Shown here: one piece after another, positions 39,778 through 47,418 of the stretch | Numbering within the stretch: the first letter of the stretch is position 1 | How the letters are laid out: each line of letters begins with the position of its first letter | Source of the DNA: an uncultured Bacillota bacterium | Lineage (GTDB): Bacteria; Bacillota; Clostridia; Oscillospirales; Oscillospiraceae | NCBI GenBank assembly: GCA_947645675.1 | Contig: CANSDP010000015.1 | Span: 1-48,094, forward strand | Length of the DNA: 48,094 nucleotides | Direction of reading: 5' to 3' | Notes under the pieces: generated by a model | The model's database searches: none | What the model was told of the DNA's origin: nothing | The model's input: the letters and a program-made list of their open reading frames with translations, nothing else | Program-made: the position numbers and the translations under genes

Positions 39778-40287
39778 ATGAGCTATGTAAGCCGTAAGCT
39801 TCGGGAGCGGGAGTTTGTAGAGCTGACGAGGGAGCTGCTGGAGTCGGAGCAGGTGCGGATGATGGGCCGGTGGAAGCACCACGGGCCGGTCACCACCCTG
39901 GATCACTCTCTGTTTGTGGCCTTCAGCACCTACCGGGTGGCCCGGCTGCTCCATATGGACGTGCGGGCCGCCGTGCGGGGGGCGCTGCTCCACGACCTGT
40001 ATCTCTACGACTCCAAGGACAAGTCCGCCCATCCGGGCAATCAGTGCTTCGACCACCCCCGGTTTGCCGCCCGGAACGCCGCCGCCCTCACCGCCCTATC
40101 CGAGAAGGAGCGGAACATCATCCTGTCCCATATGTGGCCCCTGGGCGGCGCGCTGCCCAGGTCGCTGGAGGCGTGGATGGTGGACCTGGTGGACACGGTC
40201 TGCGCCGGGCTGGAGGTGTCCCGCATCTGCCGTCCCTCCCGCCTGCGGGAGCGGCTGGGGGTGCGTCCCTTAGCGCCCGCCCTCTAA
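39778..40287 (+). CDS. HD-domain phosphohydrolase
   Basis: This 169-residue protein has one HD domain. The metal residues are H43 (TTLDHSLFVA), H72-D73 (GALLHDLYLYD) and H118 (NIILSHMWPL), with Asp near 136-139. HPRFAARNA resembles the small HD proteins often annotated as phosphohydrolases in Clostridia. The substrate, perhaps a nucleotide, is unknown. ATG 39778 is nine bases after AGAAAGGA; an ATG nine bases earlier is almost on that site. It is transcribed alone from its own promoter. Confidence 0.82.
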   Translation: MSYVSRKLREREFVELTRELLESEQVRMMGRWKHHGPVTTLDHSLFVAFSTYRVARLLHMDVRAAVRGALLHDLYLYDSKDKSAHPGNQCFDHPRFAARNAAALTALSEKERNIILSHMWPLGGALPRSLEAWMVDLVDTVCAGLEVSRICRPSRLRERLGVRPLAPAL

Positions 40288-40296
40288 TCATGGACA

Positions 40297-40354
40297 AATG
40301 ACCGCCTGCCCGGCACAAGGGCGGGCGGTCATTGCCGGTTCTGTCAGTTTTTTT
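40297..40354 (+). terminator. Hairpin with distant T-run after the HD gene
   Basis: A 15-bp stem with one T-G pair (40297-40311 with 40319-40333), followed 14 bases later by TTTTTTT (40348-40354). The gap makes it an atypical terminator. Confidence 0.45.
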
Positions 40355-40402
40355 GTCGGAGAGGGACGGATTTTGTTTTTTCAGAAAAAAACTCCCTGAT
40401 AG

Positions 40403-40431
40403 TGGAAAAAGGGAAAATTCTATGTTATAAT
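40403..40431 (+). promoter_or_regulatory. Promoter of the glmU-like/prs/pth genes
   Basis: Perfect TATAAT (40426-40431), with a poor TGGAAA (40403-40408) 17 bases upstream. A start near 40438 would give a leader of about 34 bases. Confidence 0.55.
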
Positions 40432-40471
40432 GGCCCTGACATTCAAAAATATCTCAGACAGGAGAGTCGCT

Positions 40472-41155
40472 ATGAACGATTATTCGGCCCCGCTTCAAGC
40501 CAAACGGGAGCAGCTTCTGGCCCGGGGCGTGCTGATGATGGACCCCGCCGCCGTCTATGTAGAGGACCAGGTGGAGGTGGGGGCCGGCACGATGCTTCTG
40601 CCCGGGACCATCCTCCGGGGAAAGACCGTGATCGGCCAAAATTGCCGCATCGGCCCTTATGCGATGCTCACCGCCTGCACTGTGGAGGACGGGTGTACCG
40701 TCAACGCCTCCCAGTGTGAGGAGAGCGTCATTGAGCGGGACTGTCAGATAGGCCCCTACGCCCACATCCGGCCCCACTGCGTGGTGGGGGCGGGCTCCAG
40801 CATCGGGGCCTTTGTCCAGCTGAAAAACTGCAATCTGGGCAGGGGGACCAAGATGGCCCACCTGACCTATGTGGGGGACAGCGACGTGGGAGACGGCTGC
40901 AACTTCGGCTGCGGCACCATCACCTGCAACTACGACGGCTTTCAGAAGCACCGCACCACCATTGGCAGCGGGGTCTTTGTGGGCTGCAACACCAATTTGG
41001 TCGCTCCGGTGACGGTGGAGGACGGGGCCTTTATCGCTGCCGGCACCACGGTGACTCAGCCCGTCCCGGAGGACGCGATGGCCATAGGCCGGGTCCGCCA
41101 GGAGGTCAAGGAGGGCTGGGCGGCGGAAAACCGGCAAAAGAAGGGGAAGAGGTGA
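40472..41155 (+). CDS. GlmU acetyltransferase half (left-handed beta-helix) without uridylyltransferase domain
   Basis: This 227-residue protein matches only the C-terminal acetyltransferase of GlmU. Hexapeptide repeats (GTILRGKTVIGQNCRIGPYA) lead to RPHCVVGAGSSIGAFVQLKN. The catalytic His is in GTKMAHLTYVGD (H130), and FGCGTITCNYDG and LVAPVTVEDGAFIAAGTT follow. GlmU is normally about 450 residues with an N-terminal pyrophosphorylase (GxGTRM motif), absent here. The upstream sequence to 40287 holds no such domain. GGAGAG precedes ATG 40472. prs and pth follow, the usual glmU neighbourhood. It could acetylate glucosamine-1-phosphate with the other half encoded elsewhere. Confidence 0.88.
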   Translation: MNDYSAPLQAKREQLLARGVLMMDPAAVYVEDQVEVGAGTMLLPGTILRGKTVIGQNCRIGPYAMLTACTVEDGCTVNASQCEESVIERDCQIGPYAHIRPHCVVGAGSSIGAFVQLKNCNLGRGTKMAHLTYVGDSDVGDGCNFGCGTITCNYDGFQKHRTTIGSGVFVGCNTNLVAPVTVEDGAFIAAGTTVTQPVPEDAMAIGRVRQEVKEGWAAENRQKKGKR

Positions 41156-41198
41156 GGAGCTTTCCTCACTGAAAAGACAGAAGGGACAAAAGAGAGAA

Positions 41199-41218
41199 AA
41201 CCGGCCTTCTGACCGGTT
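41199..41218 (+). promoter_or_regulatory. Small hairpin before prs
   Basis: AACCGG/CCGGTT with an eight-base loop, followed by CAAAAAACGGGAGG. Too weak for a terminator; perhaps a structure affecting prs translation. Confidence 0.3.
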
Positions 41219-41243
41219 CAAAAAACGGGAGGATGTAAAAGTT

Positions 41244-42227
41244 ATGATTGCACATGGCAAGGACATCAAAGTTATCACGGGCAATTCCAACCCCGGGCTG
41301 GCCAGAGACATCTGCAAGGAGCTGGGCATCCCGCTGGGCAACTCCGAGGTGGGAGCCTTCTCCGACGGGGAGAACTTCTCCTCCATCTATGAGACGGTCC
41401 GGGGCTCCGACGTGTTTGTGGTCCAGTCCACCTGCTCCTTTGTGAAGGACGGCCGGGCCAGCACGGTGAACGACGCGCTGATGGAGCTGTTGATTATCAT
41501 CGACGCGCTGAAGCGGGCCTCCGCCGGACGGATCACCGCCGTGATCCCCTACTTCGGCTACGCCCGCCAGGACCGGAAGACCAAGCCCCGGGACCCCATC
41601 TCCGCCAAGCTGGTGGCCAACCTGATTACCACCGCCGGCGCGGACCGTGTGCTTACTATGGACCTCCACGCCAACCAGATCCAGGGCTTTTTCGACATCC
41701 CCGTGGACAATATGCTGGGCTCCCCCGTCTTTGTGGACTACTTCAACCGCAAGTTCAAGGATGACCGGGACGACACCATGGTGGTCTCCCCCGACGTGGG
41801 CTCCGTGGCCCGGGCCCGGGCCTTCGCCCAGAAGCTGAATATGCCCCTGGCTATTGTGGATAAGCGGCGGCAGAAAGCCAACTCCTCCGAGGTCATGAAC
41901 ATCATCGGCGACGTGAAGGGCAAGCGGGTCATCCTCCTGGACGACATGGTGGACACCGGCGGCTCCCTGTGCCACGCAGCCAAGGCCCTGGTGGAGATCG
42001 GCGGCGCGTGGGATATCACCGCCTGCGCCACCCACGGCGTCCTCTCCGGTCCCGCCATCCAGCGCATCCAGGACAGCGTGCTGGACGAGGTGGTATTCCT
42101 CAACACCATCCCCCAGAAGCCCGACGTCCGCTGCGACAAGATCCGCTACATCTCCGTGGCCCACCTCTTCGCCGAGGCCATCAGCCACATCTACATGGAG
42201 ACCTCCGTGTCTCCCCTGTTCGTATAA
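41244..42227 (+). CDS. prs: Ribose-phosphate pyrophosphokinase
   Basis: Prs makes PRPP for purine, pyrimidine, histidine and NAD synthesis. The 327-residue product contains GNSNPGLARDICKELG, SDGENFSSIYETVRG, the ATP-binding region YFGYARQDRK, the histidine motif TMDLHANQIQGFF, and the PRPP loop VILLDDMVDTGGSLCHA. GGGAGG lies 10 bases before the ATG. Order glmU-like, prs, pth is the common Firmicute arrangement. Sequence blocks suggest a standard class I enzyme, though somewhat diverged (SFVKDGRASTVNDALMELLI). Confidence 0.95.
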   Translation: MIAHGKDIKVITGNSNPGLARDICKELGIPLGNSEVGAFSDGENFSSIYETVRGSDVFVVQSTCSFVKDGRASTVNDALMELLIIIDALKRASAGRITAVIPYFGYARQDRKTKPRDPISAKLVANLITTAGADRVLTMDLHANQIQGFFDIPVDNMLGSPVFVDYFNRKFKDDRDDTMVVSPDVGSVARARAFAQKLNMPLAIVDKRRQKANSSEVMNIIGDVKGKRVILLDDMVDTGGSLCHAAKALVEIGGAWDITACATHGVLSGPAIQRIQDSVLDEVVFLNTIPQKPDVRCDKIRYISVAHLFAEAISHIYMETSVSPLFV

Positions 42228-42279
42228 TATAGTTTGGGGCGGCTGTACGGCCGCCCCTTATCAAAGCGAGGAAACGACC

Positions 42280-42873
42280 ATGTTTTTCAAAAAGGACGCG
42301 GGCGGCGTCAGCTGGCTGCTGGTCTGCCTGGGCAACCCGGGGGACAAGTATGAGAACACCCGGCACAACGTGGGCTTTATGGTGGCCGACGAGGTGGCGG
42401 ACCGGCAGAGCAAGCCCATCCAGCGGCTGAAATTCAAGGCGCTGACCAACATCCTCACCATTGCCCAGGAAAAGGTGCTGGTGATGAAGCCCATCACCTA
42501 CATGAACCTGTCCGGCGAGGCGGCGCGCCCGGCGGCGGACTTTTACAAAATCCCCCCGGAGCGGGTGCTGGTGGTGTCGGACGACACCGCCCTGGCGGTG
42601 GGCCGTCTCCGCATCCGGACAAAGGGCTCCGCCGGGGGCCACAACGGCCTGAAAAGCATCATTCAGCACCTGGGCACCGACCAGTTCCCCCGGCTGCGGG
42701 TAGGGGTGGGAGAAAAGCCCCACCCGGACTACGATATGGCCGACTGGGTGCTGGGAAAATTCACGGGCGAGGACAAGAAGGCGATGGACGCCTCTGTCAA
42801 GCGTGCGGCCGATGCCATCGAGTGCATCATGGCCCAGGGCATCGACCGGGCTATGGGAAAATTTAACGGTTAG
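42280..42873 (+). CDS. pth: Peptidyl-tRNA hydrolase
   Basis: Pth recycles peptidyl-tRNA released from stalled ribosomes. The 197-residue product has LLVCLGNPGDKYENTRHNVG (catalytic region with N19 and H29), KPITYMNLSGEA, the aspartate in VVSDDTALAVG, and GGHNGLKSI. About nine extra N-terminal residues (MFFKKDAGG) precede the usual start. It is 52 bases after prs, with a GC hairpin (about 42237-42256) between, and in the conserved prs-pth order. Confidence 0.95.
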   Translation: MFFKKDAGGVSWLLVCLGNPGDKYENTRHNVGFMVADEVADRQSKPIQRLKFKALTNILTIAQEKVLVMKPITYMNLSGEAARPAADFYKIPPERVLVVSDDTALAVGRLRIRTKGSAGGHNGLKSIIQHLGTDQFPRLRVGVGEKPHPDYDMADWVLGKFTGEDKKAMDASVKRAADAIECIMAQGIDRAMGKFNG

Positions 42874-42895
42874 GAAACGACAAGGATGTGCTGTT

Positions 42896-43585
42896 ATGAA
42901 ACGTTCTGAAATTAACCGGGCTCTGAGAGAGCTGGAGGCCATGTGCGCCCAGTGCGGCTTCGCCCTGCCCCCCTTCTGCCACGTCCCGCCGGAGCGGTGG
43001 CATGAGCTGGGCCATGAGTACGACGAGGTGCGGGACTGTATGCTGGGATGGGACATTACCGACTACGGCAAGGGGGATTTTGACCGGTTCGGCTTCTCCC
43101 TCATCACCATCCGCAACGGAAACCGGGCCATGGCGGACAAATACCCCAAGGTCTACGCCGAGAAGCTGCTGTATTTGAAGGAGGGCCAGTATGCCCCCAA
43201 CCACTTCCACTGGTACAAGACCGAGGACATCATCAACCGCGGGGGCGGCAATGTGCTCATCCGGGTGTACAACTCCCTGCCCGACGAGGAGATCGACTAT
43301 CACTCCCCCGTCACCGTCCACACCGACGGACGGACCTATACCGTCCCCGCCGGGACTCAGGTCCGGCTGACCCCCGGCGAGAGCATCCACATCCAACAGC
43401 GGCTGTACCACGACTTCTCTGTGGAGGAGGGCGGCGGGCCCGTCCTGCTGGGGGAGGTCAGCCAGTGCAACGACGACAACACCGACAACCGCTTCAACCC
43501 CCCGGTGGGCCGCTTCCCCTCCATTGAGGAGGACGAGCCTCCCTACCGCCTGCTGTGCAACGAGTATCCCCCCGCGAGGGATTAG
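42896..43585 (+). CDS. D-lyxose ketol-isomerase-like cupin (DUF1498)
   Basis: This 229-residue cupin resembles D-lyxose isomerases that convert D-lyxose to D-xylulose. The metal ligands are H103, H105 and E110 (NHFHWYKTEDI) and H172 (RLYHDF), in the expected order. AAGGATG precedes the ATG by about eight bases, 22 bases after pth, so the gene is probably in the same transcript. A pentose isomerase is unusual company for pth; a sugar ABC importer starts 1.5 kb downstream. Other sugar substrates such as mannose are possible. Confidence 0.85.
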   Translation: MKRSEINRALRELEAMCAQCGFALPPFCHVPPERWHELGHEYDEVRDCMLGWDITDYGKGDFDRFGFSLITIRNGNRAMADKYPKVYAEKLLYLKEGQYAPNHFHWYKTEDIINRGGGNVLIRVYNSLPDEEIDYHSPVTVHTDGRTYTVPAGTQVRLTPGESIHIQQRLYHDFSVEEGGGPVLLGEVSQCNDDNTDNRFNPPVGRFPSIEEDEPPYRLLCNEYPPARD

Positions 43586-43615
43586 GACGTTCCAATTTGT
43601 CGGAGGTAGCTGAGC

Positions 43616-44845
43616 ATGAGCGCTTTTGTATCGCTTTTAATCTGTCCAAACCAGCGGCTCAGACATATCCAGCCGGCGGTGAGCAATCTGTCCGTCGATG
43701 TGATGAGACTGTACGAGCTGGACCTGTCCGGCCTGCGCTGGGCGGAATGCCGCCAGGGGGTGCTGGCCCGCTTTGAGGGAAACTGCTGTCCTGAAATGCT
43801 GGCCCGTATCCCCTCCGCCAAGCTGGAATGCACGGTCATGCACCTTTGGTATCGGGAGGACGGCTGGGGCTTCCGGCTGTGCTTTAAGGGCTCAGTGGAG
43901 GATACTTTGGAAGGCGTATCTGCAACGGGCCCCCTTCCGCCCTCCGTCACACCGGAGCAGCACGCCGCCCGGCTGGCCCGCCGCTTCAAGGCGGCCCGGG
44001 AACCCCTTGCGGCATGCCTGACCCCTGGCACACAGGAGGAAAGCGGCCAGGAGCGTCTGGGGCAGCTCTTGCGCGTCCTGGCCCCCTGGGCTCAGGAGCT
44101 GCTTGTCTCCGGACAGCTGGCCCCGGCGCGGCCCGCGCCCGCACCGGACAACTCCTCCCCCAAGGAGAACACCCCCTCCCTAGAGCCCGCCCAGCGGCCC
44201 CCGGAGAGGGAGCCAGGCCCGGAGGCCTGTCTGCCCTTCCTCACCGGCGTCAAGGCTCTGCGCCGGGGATGGCCCTTCCCGCTGTCCCTGCTCTACCGCC
44301 TCCTCCCCCAAAAGCGCCCCGTCCCGGAAACGGTTTCCCACCAGGACTGGACCGCCCGGGAGCTGAACGGCGTTTTGGATCAGTTCTGCTCCGGCGGGCT
44401 GGACCGGCTGGAGCTGGACTTCGCCGTGCCCGGGGAGGGGACCTATGTCCGGCGTTTGGGCAAGGCGGTGGGGCAGGCCTGCCGCCTCACCCTGGTGCTG
44501 ATCCGGGAGAAGGGGCGGTGCATGTGCCTGCTGCTGGACGGCCAGGTATCGGGCGTCTACTATCTGATCGCCGACCGAAACACCTACATGACGGTGGATA
44601 TACATGACCTGAAAAAGACCGTTTTTCACGGCCGGGAGGTGGAGGCGTACACGGTCTTTGACGGGCCCCGCCCCGACGCCATCCGCCGGGAGGCGGAGCT
44701 CCTGCTGTCCCGGCTGGATTGCCGGGACGGCGTCCTCAGCGCTACCGGCCGCATGGGGGTGTGGAGCCGCCAGGCGCCGATGACCAACACACAGACGGCC
44801 AAGCGGCTCCATCAGGAGCTTCGGGACTGCTGGACGATGAAATGA
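43616..44845 (+). CDS. Hypothetical soluble protein (409 aa)
   Basis: I do not recognise this protein. It has an N-terminal globular part (1-150), a Pro-rich low-complexity linker (about 165-205, PARPAPAPDNSSPKENTPS), and a C-terminal part (210-409) with alternating strands and helices (RLTLVLIREKGRCMCLLLDG, VSGVYYLIADRNTYMTVDIH). There is no signal peptide or membrane helix. GGAGGT precedes the ATG, 30 bases after the isomerase gene. A terminator follows. Possibly two lobes of one fold joined by the linker. Confidence 0.7.
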   Translation: MSAFVSLLICPNQRLRHIQPAVSNLSVDVMRLYELDLSGLRWAECRQGVLARFEGNCCPEMLARIPSAKLECTVMHLWYREDGWGFRLCFKGSVEDTLEGVSATGPLPPSVTPEQHAARLARRFKAAREPLAACLTPGTQEESGQERLGQLLRVLAPWAQELLVSGQLAPARPAPAPDNSSPKENTPSLEPAQRPPEREPGPEACLPFLTGVKALRRGWPFPLSLLYRLLPQKRPVPETVSHQDWTARELNGVLDQFCSGGLDRLELDFAVPGEGTYVRRLGKAVGQACRLTLVLIREKGRCMCLLLDGQVSGVYYLIADRNTYMTVDIHDLKKTVFHGREVEAYTVFDGPRPDAIRREAELLLSRLDCRDGVLSATGRMGVWSRQAPMTNTQTAKRLHQELRDCWTMK

Positions 44846-44851
44846 ACATAG

Positions 44852-44900
44852 ATCCCCCGGTCTTTGGACATAATCTCCAAAAACCGGGGGATACTTTTTT
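44852..44900 (+). terminator. Terminator
   Basis: ATCCCCCGGT (44852-44861) pairs with ACCGGGGGAT (44883-44892). An inner TTTGGA/TCCAAA stem extends it, and ACTTTTTTG follows. Confidence 0.8.
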
Positions 44901-44938
44901 GCACCTCTCCAAAGTTGGCAGAGACCGGCAAATTTCTC

Positions 44939-45020
44939 TTGCATCCTGGACAAATTGCAGCTATTATTAATAGCAGATGAGTTGGAAACGTTACCAGTAA
45001 CGATTCCGGTAACGCTTCCA
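44939..45020 (+). promoter_or_regulatory. Sugar ABC operon promoter with two LacI/CcpA-type operators
   Basis: TTGCAT (44939-44944), 17 bases, TATTAT (44962-44967). Downstream lie TGGAAACGTTACCA (44983-44996) and, in reverse, CGGTAACGCTTCCA (45007-45020). Their centres are exactly 24 bases apart. Each is 12 of 14 or close to a cre-like site with a central CG. Their place after the start fits repression by a LacI-family protein. Confidence 0.72.
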
Positions 45021-45059
45021 CTGTTGCTTCATCGAAATAAATTTCAGGAGGAAAATGAA

Positions 45060-46415
45060 ATGAGCAAGAGCAAAAAGATCCTGGCCTTGGCCCTCAGCGC
45101 GGCCATGTCCCTGTCTCTGCTGGCCGGCTGCGGCGGCGGCGGAGACGCCAGCGGCAAGCCCGCCGGAAGCACCGGCGGCACCAGCACCCCCGCTCCCGCC
45201 GGCAGCGGCGGCGCCAGCGGCGCGACTGGCTCCGTCTATTATCTGAACTTCAAGCCCGAGCAGGACGGCGACTGGCAGGAGCTGGCCAAGCTCTACACCC
45301 AGGAGACCGGCGTGGAGGTGAAGGTCCAGACCGCCGCCTCCGGCCAGTATGAGACCACCCTCATGAGCGAGATCGCCAAGACCGACGCCCCCACCCTGTT
45401 CCAGGTCAACGGCCCCGAGGGTCTGGCCAACTGGAAGGACTACTGCTATGACCTGTCCGGCTCCAAGATCGCCGGCGAGCTGTCCAGCGACGACTTCGCC
45501 CTGATGGACGGCAGCGCCATGTCTGGCATCGCCTACGTCATCGAGACCTACGGCATCATCGTCAACACCAAGCTGCTGGGCGACGCGGGCTACAGCCTGG
45601 ACGACATCAAGTCCTTCGAGGACCTGAAGAAAGTGGCCGAGGACATCACCGCCCGCAAGGATGAGCTGGGCTTCGCCGCCTTCACCTCCGCCGGCATGGA
45701 CGGCTCCTCTGACTGGCGCTTCAAGACCCACCTGGCCAACCTGCCCATTTATTTTGAGTATGAGGCCGACGGCATCGGCGATACCGCCGCCATCAAGGGC
45801 ACCTATCTGGATAACTACCGGGCCATGTGGGACCTGTATATCAACAACTGCACCTGCGCCCCCACCCTGCTGTCCGCCAAGACCGGCGACGACTCCGTGG
45901 CTGAGTTCGTCACCGAGCAGGCCGTCTTCTATCAGAACGGCACCTGGGCCTATGGCGACGTGGCCGACGTGGGCGACGAGAACCTGGGTATGCTGCCCAT
46001 TTATATCGGCGTAGGCGACGAGGCCAGCCAGGGCCTGTGCACCGGCACCGAGAACTACTGGTGTGTGAATAAGAACGCCAAGCCCGAGGACATCCAGGCC
46101 ACCCTGGACTTCATGTACTGGTGCGCCACCTCCGAGACCGGCCTGGAGTATATGTGCTCCGGCGACCACATGGGCTTCGTGGTCCCCTTCAAGGGCAACC
46201 TGGAGTCCGGCAACCTGCTGGTGAACATCGCCAACGACTACGTGTCCCAAGGCAAGACCAGCGTCAAGTGGTGCTTCCCCACCATGCCCTCTGAGGAGTG
46301 GAAGAACGTTCTGGGCTCCGCCCTGACCGCCTACGCCGCCGACCAGACCGACGCCAACTGGGAGACCGTCCGGGCCGCCTTTGTGGACAACTGGGCCGCT
46401 GAGAAGTCCAAGTAA
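45060..46415 (+). CDS. Sugar ABC transporter substrate-binding lipoprotein (CUT1 type)
   Basis: This 451-residue lipoprotein catches a sugar outside the cell for the two permeases downstream. It has a Lys-rich signal with lipobox LLAGC, then a Gly/Ser/Ala linker (about 25-60). A MalE-like body follows, with LAKLYTQETGVEVKVQT, PTLFQVNGPEGLANW, YVIETYGIIVNTKLL and AVFYQNGTWAYGDV. ATG 45060 is eight bases after AGGAGG; an ATG five bases earlier runs into a stop. The substrate is unknown. It is the first gene of the operator-controlled operon. Confidence 0.92.
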   Translation: MSKSKKILALALSAAMSLSLLAGCGGGGDASGKPAGSTGGTSTPAPAGSGGASGATGSVYYLNFKPEQDGDWQELAKLYTQETGVEVKVQTAASGQYETTLMSEIAKTDAPTLFQVNGPEGLANWKDYCYDLSGSKIAGELSSDDFALMDGSAMSGIAYVIETYGIIVNTKLLGDAGYSLDDIKSFEDLKKVAEDITARKDELGFAAFTSAGMDGSSDWRFKTHLANLPIYFEYEADGIGDTAAIKGTYLDNYRAMWDLYINNCTCAPTLLSAKTGDDSVAEFVTEQAVFYQNGTWAYGDVADVGDENLGMLPIYIGVGDEASQGLCTGTENYWCVNKNAKPEDIQATLDFMYWCATSETGLEYMCSGDHMGFVVPFKGNLESGNLLVNIANDYVSQGKTSVKWCFPTMPSEEWKNVLGSALTAYAADQTDANWETVRAAFVDNWAAEKSK

Positions 46416-46432
46416 GCTGATTTTAATGCTCC

Positions 46433-46470
46433 GGGGTGGGCGGGAGGGCCCGTCCACCCCCCTTTTATCC
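46433..46470 (+). terminator. Attenuating hairpin between binding protein and permease genes
   Basis: A 12-bp stem with one G-T pair (46433-46444 with 46449-46460), then CCTTTTATCCCTTTT. It would let the binding-protein message exceed that of the permeases, as in other sugar importers. Confidence 0.65.
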
Positions 46471-46488
46471 CTTTTCGCGGAGCGGGCG

Positions 46489-46521
46489 CCGTATTCGCTC
46501 CCCCCGCCGGAGCCAATACGG
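46489..46521 (+). promoter_or_regulatory. Second hairpin before the permease gene
   Basis: CCGTATT pairs with AATACGG, with an inner GCTCC/GGAGC pairing. No T-run; perhaps an RNA-stability or processing structure. Confidence 0.4.
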
Positions 46522-46575
46522 AACCCGCCCCGTTCCGCCAAGCTGTGAATTAAAAAAGGAGGTCTGGCATCCGCC

Positions 46576-47418
46576 ATGGAAAAAACCATCAAGCGGTATT
46601 TCCCCATCTTCCTGGGCCCCACCTTCGCCGCCTTTATCATCGGCTTTATCGTGCCCTTCCTCATGGGGATCTACCTGTCCTTCTGCGACTTCCGCACCGT
46701 CATCGACGCCAAACCCAACGGCATTGACAACTACATCCGCGCCTTCCAGGATACGGATTTTGTCCACGCCTTCGGCTTCACCGCCGCCTTTACCGTGGTC
46801 ACCCTGGTGCTCATCAACGTGATCGCCTTCGCCGTGGCTATGGTGCTGACCCGGGAGATCAAGGGCACCAACCTGTTCCGCACGGTGTTCTTCATGCCCA
46901 ACCTCATCGGCGGCATCGTGCTGGGCTATGTGTGGCAGCTGATCTTCAACGGCATTCTGGCCCGCTATGACCTGGCCCTGAAGATTTCGGCCAAATACGG
47001 CTTCTGGGGTCTGGTGGTGGTCATCTGCTGGCAGCAAATCGGCTATATGATGATTATCTACATCGCGGGCCTCCAGTCCATCCCCGGCGAGCTCAACGAG
47101 GCCGCCGAGATCGACGGGGCCAACGGCTGGCAGAGGCTGTGGAGCGTCACCATCCCCAACATGATGCCCTCCATCACCATCTGTACCTTCCTCACCCTGA
47201 CCAACGGCTTCAAGCTCTTTGACCAGAACCTCTCCCTCACCGCCGGCGAGCCCATGAAGCAGACGGAAATGCTGGCGCTGAACATTTTTAACACATTCTA
47301 TGGCCGGGTGGGCTATCAGGGCGTGGGCCAGGCCAAGGTCGTGCTCTTCTTTATCCTGGTGGTGGCCCTGGGCCTGATCCAGCTGAAAATGACCCGCTCC
47401 AAGGAGGTGCAGCAGTAA
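46576..47418 (+). CDS. Sugar ABC transporter permease (MalF type)
   Basis: This 280-residue permease has six membrane helices. The ATPase-docking EAA loop is IPGELNEAAEIDGANGWQRL, followed by WSVTIPNMMPSITI, near residues 170-200. AAAGGAGG precedes the ATG. Its stop overlaps the next permease start by one base (TAATG). With the binding protein and second permease it makes a CUT1 importer. No ATPase gene is visible, so it may lie beyond the window or be a shared MsmK-type subunit. Confidence 0.93.
   Translation: MEKTIKRYFPIFLGPTFAAFIIGFIVPFLMGIYLSFCDFRTVIDAKPNGIDNYIRAFQDTDFVHAFGFTAAFTVVTLVLINVIAFAVAMVLTREIKGTNLFRTVFFMPNLIGGIVLGYVWQLIFNGILARYDLALKISAKYGFWGLVVVICWQQIGYMMIIYIAGLQSIPGELNEAAEIDGANGWQRLWSVTIPNMMPSITICTFLTLTNGFKLFDQNLSLTAGEPMKQTEMLALNIFNTFYGRVGYQGVGQAKVVLFFILVVALGLIQLKMTRSKEVQQ

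Noticed and set aside
40297-40333. Long hairpin considered as part of a riboswitch for the glmU-like gene
   Set aside because: It lies before the probable promoter (-10 at 40426), so it belongs to the end of the preceding transcript. No glmS-ribozyme or other known riboswitch core was seen.
42803-42895. Upstream extension of the lyxose-isomerase-like frame into pth
   Set aside because: It overlaps the end of pth in another frame and has no ribosome site. The cupin family start matches ATG 42896.
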